DNA from: Centroberyx gerrardi
Taxonomy: Eukaryota > Chordata > Actinopteri > Beryciformes > Berycidae
Direction of reading: 5' to 3'
Length of the DNA: 64,000 bases
NCBI RefSeq assembly: GCF_048128805.1
Contig: NC_136004.1
Location: 17,726,685 to 17,790,684 of the forward strand
The notes beneath the pieces are model-generated. The model was given only the letters and a program-made list of their open reading frames with translations, had not been told where the DNA came from and ran no database searches. Every line of letters starts with the position of its first letter. Position 1 is the stretch's first letter. Positions 11,910 through 24,420 of the stretch are shown piece after piece. Made by a program: the position numbers and the translations under genes.

Positions 11910-14900
11910 CTGAAAAAAGACATGATTATTTATAATTACACCAACTTACATTTCCCATTGTAAGATTTTGAAATATTACTTTCAGTATTAGTAGTATTAC
12001 CATATCTATTAGTATATCCATTCCTATATTTGTGGGGAATAGTAAAGAGAGTTTTACCCTGTGGTCCTTGGGGTCCACGTGGCCCGTTTGCTCCATTAGT
12101 GTCTCCCTTTCCTAGAGAAAGCGACTAGGAAAAATCAGTATCTCAAAAATATTGGCATTGATTGCCTTCAGCAAAAAAGGTCAGTTTTTAGGGTTAAGGA
12201 CATCCACTCACCACTTTCAATCCATGGCTTGAGGTTAAAGGCAGGGATGTCATCACACTCGGTATAACCAGACCCTCGGGGGCGGTACAGGAAGGGTTTC
12301 TTGGGAACTTCAGTGATACCAGTGTTGTCACAAATTATACGTGCAAGGGATGTCCCCCTTAGGGACTCCCTCTGGTCATCAGTGAAGACTCCAGAGTTCT
12401 CCCACCAGAGTCTGAAATGGACAGTTTATTAACATTTGTACATCTGTAATACATGTCTGTCAATGATGTAATTTCAGGCAGGCCTCCTCTCTGCTTACCT
12501 GTCTCCCTCGCGGATCTTCTGGAACTGAGTGGCAATAAGGCAGGCGAACAAGGGCCCCACACGGCCTCCGCGGACAAAGGGCTCAGCCACTCCTGCCAGC
12601 CACACATCAATGTTGTCAGGTGTGCCATAGAGATCCAGCAGGTTCTTGGCCAGCTCAGCGTTGTTCATCACCTTAGCCAGCTGTTTCAGATTTTTGGGTT
12701 GTGACAGCCCACAGAACTTACGCCATTTGTTGTAGCCTACACAGGAGAACATAGTGTGAAATTATTGCACTTGTGAAGATATTGTATAACTTTGAAATCT
12801 GTAAAGTGTGGTATCCTCAGATATGCAGGCTAACTAATAGATAGACCGAATATAGACTAATAGATAGACTAACAGAAAGACTAAAACAGGGGCATACCAG
12901 GGAGTCCATGGTCTCTGCCTCTCTGCATGTTGAGAGCGCCCAGATCCAAGGCCAGGTGAGAGGAGAATTCAAACAGCCTTTCCCTCAGCTCATCATGCAT
13001 CATGTGGTCCTGTGTGTTCAGCTTGGCCTTGCGACCCGCCAGCCCCCTCATGATTGGGTCCAAACCACCTGAGGCGCACAAAAAAATGTTTATTTATTTT
13101 TTTTTTTAAATATAATTCAGGTCAACTGAAATCCTCCAGTAAGGTGAATGGAAAAATTGTAAAGATCTTGGCCATACCTTCAAAGATGACCCTCCATGGT
13201 GCAAAGAAGGCTCTGTGCAGCAGTGGGCTGGGGAAGTCGGGGTGTTCCTGGTACTCCTCATTGAGACGGAAAATGAAGGGTTGAATCATCAGGTGAGCGA
13301 ATCGGTAGGCGGCTGTGGCGAACACATTGGAGATGCTGGGGTCCACGTCCTCATCATAGCCTGGGTAGGTGGACAACTTCTTGGCAATGAAGTCTGGGCC
13401 TACAATGTGGAGCAGGTAGTCTCTGTAAGTGATGACCTGAAAGAGGAAAGGAATGAGTGAGTCAACTGCACCGAGTCTCGCATTTGTGGACGTGCCACTT
13501 CATCACTTCAACCATGAATGTGAGCTCTCTGTTATGTGTGCCGTTCATGCCGTCTCTAACCTGGAAGTATCCTCCCATGATCTTTCGCGCCTCCTGGTAC
13601 AGTCTTTCTCCATTCCAGTGGGGATTGAGCTCGGCCAGGGCGCGTGCCAGACGGTTGTGCTCACGCATCATCAGTGTGTGTATGGAGGTCAGCGCAATGT
13701 TCTCGTTGACACGCTCATCACCTGCGAGACAGCAACAGGAGGCTGCGTTTAATACTTGTGGTTTATGGATGCCTAACTTAGAGTAAGTTGTGGTAACCAT
13801 GACAATCACAGCATCGAATGTCTTGGAAAAGATATCTGATCTCACTGAGACTAAGTTAGTTAAGTAAAGGTTGAATAAAATAAAAATAAAAAATATGTTG
13901 TCAGCACCACATGATGTTTACAATTAGCCTAATATGTTTTCAGTGATTTTACATCAGCTAGTTTGCTTCCACTCACCAGCCAGGAAGCAGGGCACCTCCT
14001 TGGCATTGGTATCATTGGTAATGCGGGCTCGGCTGGCACACATGTTGACACCCATAGTGGCGAAGGGCAGGAGCTCACGGCCGCTGTCAGTGTACTCGGT
14101 GTTGACCCTCAACAGGCCCTCGTCATTGGTGAGGTCGCGGAGGTTGCGAGCTTTGGCCTCCTCCGAGCCGTAAACCTGGCCTACATCAATGAAAGCTGTA
14201 ATGGAGTTCATCTGCTGACGCACAGTGCTTGCGCCGAAGTTGTGGCCTGTGTTGCCAGAGCCGCAAGCTGCTGATGAGCGGAAGAAGGGGATGCACTCCT
14301 CTGAGTTTGTGCCAAAGCGGGGATCTTGCGTGGGAATCTGTATTGCGTTGACAAGCAAAAGTTAGCATTCAGTGTGTGTGGGTGAGCATTGCGTGCATTT
14401 ATGTATTTACTTCTGCGATGCTATGATACAGACCGTGACGGGGAAACAGGGCTCTGAGCGTTCACAGCTCTGGTCACAGTCGATGCCATTGTTGAATGAG
14501 CGGATGACGGGAGAGTGAGGGGTGAAGGTCAGGTCATGGTCAGTCCATTGACCAAAGATAGTCACCAGGTGGGTATAGAGTGAGTCACTCTCTACATCAG
14601 CATTGGCGGTGCTCAGAATACGGTTGGACACTTCCCTTACCTAGGGAGAGGCATGCAGACAGTGAGCACCTTGGTGAGAGTGATATATACAACTACCATT
14701 ATCTAGCCACCAAAACACTGCTTTGTTCCCTTCAATATGGAGAAAATACATGGAGAATTACTGCAGATGTTCTGACTAAATGTTTCTTTTTGGTTTTATT
14801 TATCTGTGTATCTAAATTTTTTCCATTGTCTTTTTAGAGGAAGTCTTCATGTAAGCCTCTCAGGTTTCTTATCTTTCCTGTACTCTCAATTCTACTAGTT

Positions 14901-16832
14901 TTCTGCAATGGAGCAGCCAATAAAGATTATATTTTGATGTAAAGTACCAGGGGAAGAATACGCCTGTTGATTTTCCTGTCACGGTCCCAGCCTTTGGGCA
15001 GAGAGATGCTATCCTGGTACTCGGCAGGTAGCCAGCGGGCGAACGGTGTGTTGGAGGACCCTTGGCGAGTGTCTTTCCTATGGAAGAGAAACACAACATT
15101 AATGATATTCTCTCTTGACAATCTTTCCGTGATACTAAAGGTTGACAGTACTGAGCTTTGATGACAGTGATAGAGGTTTGACTATCAGTATTTTTCAAAA
15201 GGAAAGTGGGCAGTCCACCCCCATTTTTAGTATCTTTATTTAAGCAGTGGGAAAGTAGAGAGGGACACAGAGTAGGTTAGACACAGGAGGGAAAGGTGAT
15301 TTGATTCTAGGCCAGTGGAGGCACACATGTGGCTCCAGAAGCAAGGAACTTAAGGACTCAACTATCTGTGGAGATGCTTATCACTAGCGTTTTTTTTCCT
15401 GGTTCGTACATGCTAAAATCGTTGTTTTCCGGCTGCCTCACCTGTTGTTGCAGACGCTGGTTGCAGTGCGAAACGTGTTTAGATTGGGAGTTGTTTTGCA
15501 TGAAGGGGGGTGATCTCTGGCAGAGCAGCCTGTCAGATCAGCAATGACCCTCAGCTCCTCCTCGGAGATCAGATCTGATTAACAGAGGCAAAGAATCAAC
15601 AACTGATCTGAAATGTAAATGCCAGTATGGATAAATGGAAATAACCGAAGGACATACCTGTGGCATTGATGGAGCGCTTTTGAATGTGGTGACTGTCGAG
15701 AGACCTCTTCTTGATCAGTGTAATGGTATTCTCCATGTAGTCAGCAGCACGCACCGCTAAGCGGGTTTGCCCTGCAGGTTGCTTCATCAGCCGTAGGATG
15801 TCTGAAGGCGTGGCTGCATGCCTCTGCACACGTGCAATGCTCCTGGGTTGAGTAAAGAGAACAAAGACATGAGATGTCACTGCTTTTGATCCATGACAAG
15901 CCGCTGGCATGATAGTGGCAAATTTTTGGAATGGTTTTGAAGATTGGAAGACAACCCTTGTGAGTTCATATATTCTATTACGGCAGAACATTCAGTCACA
16001 CTATTGGATAGTCCCTTGTTGATACTCAACTTCCTATCAAGTGACTATAATGTGTCACTAAAAAGTCTACTGAGATCCAAGTGATACTGATATTCATTGT
16101 CTGGGCTAGGGTTAATCTTAGGGTTGGGTTTAATGTTATAAATAGGGTGAGGTTAGGGTTGGGTTTCAGGTGATGCTAAGGCCAGGGTTAGGGTTACATA
16201 ATCTGTGACAATGCACCAAATAGGCAAGTGAGACTTTGTTGAATTCATACTTTTTGTCACCCGATAGTTAATTGAACATCAACATTGGACTACCCAAGTG
16301 CTACCATACATTCTAATCTCTTTCACCAGTTGAACGGGTTTGTACACTCACTGTGTCCTGGAGTAGTCGTAGTCCATGTCCACTTTAGCCTTGGCTTCAT
16401 TCACAGCATTTTCAATGAAACTCCTCCTGGTCAAGCTCAGTTCTGAAGGCAAAACAAAAAGTAGGTGGTCTATTTCAGTCAATCTGTTCTCTGCTGCTAA
16501 GCAATCCCATTATATTGCAACCACATATTTTGTGGTTCAATTGTAATACTGCTGTGTTTGGTCAATACATTAGTGAGATTTGCATTGTTATTTTGTTTAA
16601 AATATAAACTCATAAGCATCTCTGTGATCTGATCTATTTAACCCTAATCCAAATAAAACAAAAAAAAAACAAAAAAAAAAACTCTATTTTATTTAAGATT
16701 AATAAATAGTGCCTCTAAAATTATTCCTAGCAATTAAAAAATAAGATGATACAGCTAGGACTCACCAGCATTCACCTGGCTCTGCAAGCACAGGTACAGG
16801 CTGACAGATAGCAGGCACAGAAAACCGTTCAT
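11464..16832 (-). CDS. Animal heme peroxidase fused to a collagen-like segment and a C-terminal C1q domain
   Basis: Predicted 900-residue peroxidase of the MPO/EPX/LPO family, which uses hydrogen peroxide to oxidise halides. Coding exons (minus): 16766-16832, 16352-16442, 15658-15842, 15442-15574, 14948-15077, 14434-14640, 13977-14337, 13561-13721, 13178-13436, 12898-13068, 12499-12736, 12212-12411, 12058-12111, 11464-11909; all have GT-AG borders and matching phases. Residues 1-22 look like a signal peptide. The peroxidase domain (about 150-725) keeps distal His237 with Asp236 (TDHDL), Ca-ligand-like TAFID at 318-322, Arg395 and Glu398, and proximal His493 ([10 protein letters not shown]). 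The residue matching MPO Met243 is Asn399. Mammalian MPO ends near WREAS; here WIES runs into a 54-nt collagen exon and a last exon with nine Gly-X-Y triplets and a gC1q domain (about 774-897, with [18 protein letters not shown]). It is probably secreted or granule-stored and trimerised by C1q, by inference. Confidence 0.9.
12058..12111 (-). other. 54-nt collagen-type exon linking peroxidase and C1q
   Basis: Exactly 54 nt, phase 1 at both ends, the classic size of a fibrillar-collagen exon. It encodes [18 protein letters not shown]; the regular Gly-X-Y register starts at GAN. It is bounded by TAG acceptor and GTAAAA donor. Its symmetric phase lets it be inserted or skipped without breaking frame. 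Confidence 0.85.
16095..16200. repeat. Degenerate TTAGGG-like minisatellite
   Basis: Several TTAGGGTT, GGTTAGGGTTGGGTTT and similar blocks lie in peroxidase intron 2. It resembles an interstitial telomere-like repeat but is too degraded to be a clean (TTAGGG)n tract. Confidence 0.5.
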
Positions 16833-17177
16833 CTCTGAAAAACACAAACAGTGTCACACACACACACTGGCCATGTCAACTTGCCTTGACACATGAAACC
16901 AATATAATACTGAATATTTCAGAATTTTCTTCCCAACAGGTAAAAAATTTAAAACATATATAAGAAATTCTAGTTGCCTTATTGTAAGAGAATTGTGTTG
17001 AACACATTTAGTTTGTTGTACTTTTTTTTAAGCAAATAATTCTGAAAATAAATAAAAAGTACAATGACACAAAAATAAAAATACACTCATCTTGAGCTAG
17101 AAACAAAGAAAAACTACATGGAAGGTTAAAAGTTAGGCAAGAAACATTGAAGCAGCTAGAGCCCATGTCTACTGTAC

Positions 17178-17283
17178 CTGCGATGTCCTGGTGATGTCCA
17201 GGGTCAAATCTGTTCTGTTCTTCAGAGGCAGCCAAAGCTGAGTGAACCCTGCTATGCTCTGAAATTATTGGTCAATATATAGC
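17178..17283 (-). promoter_or_regulatory. Peroxidase gene core promoter and 5' UTR exon
   Basis: On the minus strand a TATATAT box (about 17274-17281) lies about 30 bases before a probable start near 17247. A non-coding exon runs to the GTACAG donor after 17178. It would splice to the acceptor just upstream of 16834, two bases before the ATG at 16832. The TATA box fits a strongly cell-type-restricted gene, as for granule proteins. Confidence 0.6.
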
Positions 17284-18381
17284 ATGCTGACATGGGCAGG
17301 AGACTCCCTGCTGTGACGCCACAAGGAAAACATGTCTGCTACTCAGACTAAAGATACAATGAATGTATTTCCTTCTTCCTAGTTCCTCCTCCTACATCTG
17401 GAGCATCCCTGTTGAGCAGGTTCCAAAAGTCATGAATATATCGTGTAACTGGAAACTCCCGCACACAGCCTCGCATTTCAACAAAATGTTGATAAAATGT
17501 TGTCTTTCTTAAATGGCTCCAGATTTCTCCCACTGCCTTTTCTGCTGTGTGTGAGATCTCTGATCCACTGAGCTGTTTTGAACTAATCTCTCCCACAGTC
17601 CCGGGGTAGATTTTATCGAAGATGAATTCCTCTACCTTTTAGTCAGTGGAGCCAATTTTAAATAGACAATTTTAGATGTTGTCCCTTAACATTATTTAAA
17701 GAGGCTCTTGACAGACATCTACAAACTGTCATTTTTATCCAAACTCTTAGAGAAAGTGGCCTAAAATTAACTGCTTTCTCTGAATTTGTATTTATTTATT
17801 TATTTTAGAAATTCTAATAAGGTTGTGGATTCTGCTTTTTTTATGTTTGAAATTACATTCTTCTGGCTATACATGCCGATGATGTTTAATTTAAATCCTG
17901 TTGGCCTTAAGAACAGCTTTTGATATTGTGAACCACTCCATTTTATTTTACCATCTTGAAAACCAGTGGTGTAGTCTAATTAATATGCAGGAATACGCTG
18001 TATGCCCTCTAGGATTTACTGTATGCACCTTTAGAAATGAGCTGTTATAATGTAATGTAATGTAATGTATCTCTTGAATGCTTAGACTGCTTTGGCTTGA
18101 TAACTCTACTGTCTGGCAAAGCGTAAGTAAAGGAATGCACCCCGCCGGCTCATGGACAGTGCCCATGCAAGGTGTGGTGATTACAAAAGCCTAATTATTA
18201 TTATGGTTGGCTATGTTTCATCTCTTTGAAAACACGTCCGGGTTTATGAGAGCTTGTTAAGGCATCAACATTGAAAATGGAGCTGCTGGTCAACTATTCT
18301 GGTTTAAGTTCTGGTGTGTGATGCGGACATGGCATTATGCAGGTTTAAAGACTCAAAGGAATGGAAGGATGGTGTTACTGA

Positions 18382-18700
<319 letters not shown>

Positions 18701-19072
18701 GTGTTCAGTCAACACCCAGCTTTTTGGGGGGTCTTGTGATGTAAAACTTAATTTGCCTCCGGTATTGGAGGCAAATGAAATGAAGAAGCTCAACTACATT
18801 GTTACTACTGTAAAAAACAAACCAACAACAAAAACAGTGTGTCACACTAACACTACTTTGAAAAAGTAGTTCAACTGCACTCAAATTATGTTCTGAAAAA
18901 TAAGATGAGTCTGGAATATGGCGTTTCTGCCTGTCAGCATCAAATTATGAAAATAAGGCAGATTGTTCAGTACAGCAATGCCCCACCCAACACACTCACA
19001 GGTACGCACACACAGATGCACACTCTCTCTCTGTCCCCGTCTTTGTCTGTCTCTCTACATCTCTCTCAAACA

Positions 19073-19124
19073 TACACACACACACACACACGCACACACG
19101 CATACACACACACACACACACACA
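19073..19124. repeat. (CA)n microsatellite
   Basis: Slightly interrupted CA run of about 52 bases, preceded by CT-rich sequence at 19022-19070. Confidence 0.95.
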
Positions 19125-20109
19125 TTTTAGGTTTAATTTTTACTGTAGCCTGCTTGTGGGGCAACTGTATGTTTTGAGGCTGGACAGAATACACCAGTTT
19201 CTATACTGAACAGATGCTTATTGACCAATAATAAATGGCCATTATCACCTTTACCTAGCAGTATGTTATATAATTTAGTCATGTTTGGGGTTGAATGGGG
19301 GAAGGGGCGTTGGGCACAGGCCTTAAATGGCTTTCCTCCTCCCACACAGACGGTGACATTTTGGTTGTGACAGACCCATCCCTTTCACCGTCGTATATGC
19401 TCCCACTTGATCTTCACTTTTTAAATAATACTGTATCATACTAATTGCTTTTCTTACATACTTTCTTATAACTGTTCCTTAACCTATGCAAAACATTGTA
19501 ATTGTCTTTAATCTAGTTTTTGCAAAGTTCTATATGAATATTGTGTATTATTATAATTATTTATTATTATACAAATAAAACAATAAATATATGAAAATGA
19601 TTAAAAACAATCCCTACAATTCAATTCAATTCAATTGTAGCAGATTTTTTAAATGAGGGCAAACAAACATTTACTAACAATGTAATTAACAAAGAATATG
19701 TATAATGCCCAGAACTTCCTGGTTTGGAAGGATTTTCCAGATTTTTTTGACTGGCAAGACAATGCTTTCAACCCCTGTGGTTTGCGTGACAAGTCAAAAA
19801 AAACAAAACGAACTTCCTCCAAGAACATTAAAAACACAGAAGCCTGTGAAGCACTCTCCTTTGTTGCCAACATAGTTACACTTCACATGCAATGGCTGTG
19901 GACATTTGTTCCAAATACTTACATCTTCAATGCTTTACACTCTTTATAACTCTATCTATTAAGCTTAAGTTGTTGGTGGCCCATTTATTTATTTATAACT
20001 CTCGTTGCTTTTGTTTTAAGAGTCAGTCAATCAGAGTCATTTTCATTCACTAATCACATTTTTTGTATGCAAAAACTTTTTCTTAAAAGTAATAGATGAC
20101 TGGATAAAT

Positions 20110-20240
20110 GTGGTGGAGTAGAACGTATGAAATTTCCTTTGAACTAGAGTGGAGTAAAAAAAACAACAAAAAATATAAAAATTGTACGTAAGTACAGTAC
20201 TTGAGTCAAAGTCTACTCATCTATTTCCCACCTCTGTCGA
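20110..20240. repeat. 3' end of a non-autonomous DNA element (AGTACTTGAGT family)
   Basis: Contains GTAAGTACAGTACTTGAGTC and ends in TTTCCCACCTCTG, the end shared by a very common teleost element. A fuller copy lies at 28872-29290. Superfamily not assigned. Confidence 0.55.
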
Positions 20241-20759
20241 TTGAACAAATAATATTACATTACTCACTGGGAAAAAATAATTAATTCCTAATTTTCCCCT
20301 AGATACGTTAATAAGTCTTAGCCTGTTTGGGCTTCTCATATTGTATTTACATGCTTCCTCCTTGCCAAAAATAGCACTAAATCAGAAACAAGAGGTAGAG
20401 CTGACTTTTGACTGGCATTTGTTCAGGCATGTGGCCTGTCCGGTTTTGTTGCTTGATTGCATGACAAGCTGCAGATTATAAATTCTGGCCCTCTGTCTAC
20501 ATGGTGAATTAACATAAACAAACACAATAAAAATATTCACCCTTCTAAACAGGGGTGTGACAGGATTGTTTTATTAGGAGTTTAGTCCACAGGCAGTGAC
20601 ATAACCCTTATAAAAGGCATTTGGAGGCATCCTCCCCTAAGTGGAATTTTACTTTTTTATCTTTTACATGCTAACTACATACATCCACCTTGTGCAATGT
20701 GAGAGACTACATTACTTCAAAAAAATCAGGAGAAAAGCATAAAAATCAATCAGGTCTAC

Positions 20760-21200
20760 CCAAACTCTCAGTCAGCTACAGCTTATTCAGAACACTGCTG
20801 CTACAGTCTGACTAAAACTAAGAAAGCTGAACACATTACACCAGTGCTCAGGTCTCTGCACCGGCTTCCAGTTTGTCGAAGAACTGACTTTAAAATACTG
20901 TTGGTCCTCTGCAAATCACTCAATGGTTAACGACGAAAAAACATCTTTGACTTCCTCTTACCATATGAACCCTCCAGACCCCCTAGGTCATCTGGAACTG
21001 GTCTGCTGACTATTCCAAGAATTACAGCTAAGCATGGTGAGGCAGCACCATGTTATTATGCTACACACAAACTTCCAGAAGATCTCAGAAGCGCCCCAAC
21101 TTTGACCACTTTTAAAACTTGGCTAAAACTTTTTTGTTCTGCACTGCCTATGCAACTTCACCTTTATTCTTTTTATGCATTTTAATTCTTTATTTATTAT
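20760..21200 (+). mobile_element. LINE (L2/CR1-like) reverse transcriptase C-terminal fragment, degraded
   Basis: With frameshifts and one internal stop the plus strand reads EHITPVLRSLHRLPV, TDFKILLVLCKSLNG, LLPYEPSRPPRSSGTGLLT and LPEDLRSAPTLTTFKTWLK. This is the signature C-terminal tail of fish L2/CR1-type LINE polymerases. Only the 3' end is present, as expected for 5'-truncated insertions. Confidence 0.8.
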
Positions 21201-22367
21201 CTTTTTTTTAATTTATCTTATTCAGTATTTCTTATGCCAAAACCACAGGTGAATTTTGAAGCCAATACAGAAGTGGCGACAGCATCAGCTCTTCTAATGT
21301 CCGCTATGGGCTGGCTCCAAAAAAGACTTCAAACCCGGCCCAACTCTATGCAAGTCAATGGGACCACAAACCAACTTCTCACTAAAAATATAAAGTCAAA
21401 TTTTTTCCACAAGAGGTTATGGCCTCATTAGCTAATTTCACTTCCTTGTGTGTCCTTATGCCGATTTTCAAAAATAATTGTGGACAGGATATAACAGATA
21501 TATCATGGGTTTGTTTCAGGTTGTGTTTGACAGGTGGCCTATCCAGTGATCGACAGGTCAGCCATGCATCGCCGATTATGAGCCAATAGGCGGCTCTGCG
21601 GACAACCCAAACTGTGGTGATGTAACAGAATACTATGAACAGCCGGGGAACTAATCACGCCTGTGCTCCTAAACCTGTATCAAGCCGTGTTGACATAGGA
21701 CGACTTTTTGAACACACCTGCACCTTTTTTATTGGTTTGGTCATGGTAGTCGTGTGTCTCCTCTGAACTATGTGCCTTGTGTTTTGAATGCGATTTGTTT
21801 TGCAGTGCTCACCTGGGCACTCCAAGCTTAGAGCAAGCTAGAGCTACTGCTGATAGCTTGGTAGGTAGCCAGTTAGCCTTCCTTAGCTCTAGTTAGCTAG
21901 CACTAGCTTGCTAGCCCAAACAAGATTTTGAATTGTGTACGAGCCGCTCCTCCATCTCGAGTCATCTTCTGTCAAGATACACTGCACAGAGCAAACTGTC
22001 GCAAGATTGCGTTGAGAATTCAGGCACGTTAGGAGAAAAAAGAGTCCTATGTGATCATGGCCTAAAACTATCAGAAGCATAATTTTATTGACAAATTTTC
22101 TTAATAATTTAGTAAATGTTCCAACAAACCATGATAACAAAATCAAGGATCGACGGAAAGTTCCTTTTACCCTGTGTTCAGACAGAATGTGAAAAAAAAT
22201 AGCGGCAATGTAAATGCATGCAAAGTCAAGGAAGGAGGCGAGTGGAGTGAGATGAACGAAACTTTGGTGTAGGCCAACCCAGTCCATGTAGAGCTGTTTC
22301 TACTGCTCAACCAATCAGCATTAAGCCCTTAATTGGATCAGGTGTGCAATTGTAGAGCTGGAACAAC

Positions 22368-22403
22368 AACTTGCAGGACAGGGGGAACTTGCAGGACAGG
22401 GGG
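22368..22403. repeat. 18-base tandem duplication
   Basis: AACTTGCAGGACAGGGGG occurs twice head to tail without a mismatch. Confidence 0.9.
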
Positions 22404-22658
22404 AACAGGACAGGATTAGGAAGCGTAGCTCAAGGCAGCAGCAGCACCAAGCAAGACTCCAGGTGTCTGTAAATTTCTTTCCAAAATGGACGACAAGCTC
22501 ATTGTAGCACCACCTCGTATTTACAGCAGGAAAATTGTCCTTTGGGTATTTGTGACTAATAACACTAATTTCCAAACAAACCCGCAGAGGATTTTTCCCG
22601 CAAAAGATGTACCTGACACTGGGTGTTTACAACAGGAAATGTAAAAGCTTTCATGATC

Positions 22659-22735
22659 GGTATAGGTTGAACCACTATTGCATTGTATCAATCAGCAGTA
22701 GAGAGTAGCAAAACAGACATTTATGTATATGTATA
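22659..22735. repeat. Dispersed repeat, copy sharing homology with 56379-56455
   Basis: GGTATAGGTTGAA, CACTATTGCAT, GTATCAATC and AGAGAGTAG are shared in order with the copy 34 kb to the right, in the same orientation. Similarity extends weakly to the left. Family unknown. Confidence 0.7.
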
Positions 22736-22812
22736 CTTTTCTTGCTCTCTGTGTCTGTCTGATCTGGTGCGGCTCGGTGTGTGTGGGAGCAATGCTCGGC
22801 TAGCCCGATACG

Positions 22813-22867
22813 TTTATCGGTTAAATGACCTATTCTATTCCACATTTATCGGTTAAATGACCTATTC
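22813..22867. repeat. Direct repeat of 23 bases, 32-base spacing
   Basis: TTTATCGGTTAAATGACCTA followed by TTC occurs at 22813 and 22845, separated by nine bases. Confidence 0.9.
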
Positions 22868-23095
22868 CACCAACGTCACATACCACAGGTAATAACGTTA
22901 CCTACCGTTAAGGTTTGCAGGACAGAAGAAGATGTGGATGTCTGTAAATTGACAGCAAAGAGTGGGATTCAATATGACATTATCATCGTATGGGACTGAA
23001 TGTGGCATTTAGCCCACAGGCGAGAGGCCATCTCTTAGTCAGAGACGCCCTCTAGAGGCCATCTCACACAGCAACATCTCACTAAGCGTTACATG

Positions 23096-23127
23096 ACTGA
23101 CTAACTGACTGACTGACTGACTGACTG
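23096..23127. repeat. (GACT)n microsatellite
   Basis: GACTGACTAACT then GACT repeated about five times. Confidence 0.9.
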
Positions 23128-23931
23128 CATGACCTGAATTTGCCTCGAGATGCCCTTGGCTGCGCCGTGGGAAAAAGTTTCTATAAATTATATGGTTGCT
23201 GTTTTAAAAGCAGTTTGTCAAATGGTAGTTAACTATACCTATAGCAAAAGTTGACAGAAACAATGTCTGGTGCATGGTCGGACCTTATTTTAAAAATAGC
23301 CATTGAAAATTCAACATTTAAATGAACCCTTATGTACTAGTTTATATATATTTTGCTTTTATATATTTATTAAACTACTGACCAAGAAAAAAATACAAAA
23401 ATACCACAATTTACATTTAAAATTAAACATTTTAAATGGCCTGTTAGTAGCAGGGCATCAACGTAGAGTGAGAGTTAGGTCAAATGACTTAGGCGGAGTT
23501 AGGTAAAATGCCAAAGCCATTGTGGGGAAAACACAACCACTTGCATTACGGAAACTGACAACACAGAGAAGACAATAGAATTTCCTACTACCGTGGTTTC
23601 TGAAGGCTGTAATTATCAGCATACAGAGAATGTGTGACCTAATTACTCATGCGCTGCCTGCAATTTCCTTCTACCTTACAAGCTGAACAACCACAGGACA
23701 ATCATATATTTTAAACTTATCCTAAATGAACAATTCAAACTCACAAATACACAACTGGAAAGAAACAAGAAACACAAGAACTTGTATGTCAGTTGATCAT
23801 CATCCCTCAAATGGAAAAACCCTTTTTTGTCAGAGAAACTACGGTACAGGTGGTGAGCAGGAAATTCTGAGCCTCCTGATAGTTGGGACACTGGGAGCCC
23901 GGCCGACCCCGACGTGTCTAACTTCACTAAC

Positions 23932-23993
23932 CTCGCTGTTCATAAGGGCCACCTCTGGCTTGAGGCCACCCTTGAAGTTGAAGTTGATGGTGA
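23932..23993 (-). other. Orphan exon-like segment with coding character
   Basis: On the minus strand a pyrimidine-rich CAG acceptor opens a 62-nt open segment closed by a GAG|GTTAGT donor. It would encode TINFNFKGGLKPEVALMNSE; almost every third codon position is C or G, unlike the AT-rich surroundings. I do not recognise the protein, and find no partner exons. It could be an exon of an undetected gene, a processed fragment or a transposon piece. Confidence 0.3.
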
Positions 23994-24059
23994 CTGTGGA
24001 AGAAAATTCAACATATGTATTAACAGCTGAACTGGGGTCACCTCAGGGAATGTAAGGTT

Positions 24060-24420
24060 TCATGATGTATGGTCACCTCACTGTAACCCTTGTGCCATAA
24101 CCTACTATGCCAGAGGTCTTGTTGTCAGAATGGCTCCTGGATGTCTCCAAGATGTCCATGGAAGCTCTAACTTAAGACATAACATGTCTTGCTTATACTC
24201 TACTTTGGTGACCTGTTTTAATGTCAGCACGTTCTGTACGTCCTTGGAAGATACATAAAGGACTGGTTCAATCTCTTTCTCTTTGAAGAAGTGTACGTAG
24301 CCTCCTGCTGTGCGCATCTCTTCCTCTTGCAAGAATCTCCTTTCAATAAATATACATTCAAGTAAGACGAACCTCTGACTCCAGAACATTTCTTCAACAG
24401 TAACCAATAAAGTTTCAGCA
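24060..24420 (+). mobile_element. Possible degraded solo LTR
   Basis: The stretch is unlike its flanks. It carries two AATAAA hexamers (near 24347 and 24405) and the segment GACGAACCTCTGACTCCAG, of the kind seen at R-U5 boundaries, and ends ...TTTCAGCA. No internal retroviral genes are next to it, and no target duplication could be defined. The call is weak. Confidence 0.25.

Noticed and set aside
24105-24407. 100-codon minus frame as a gene
   Set aside because: It lies inside the LTR-like stretch, has no splice partners and no family match.
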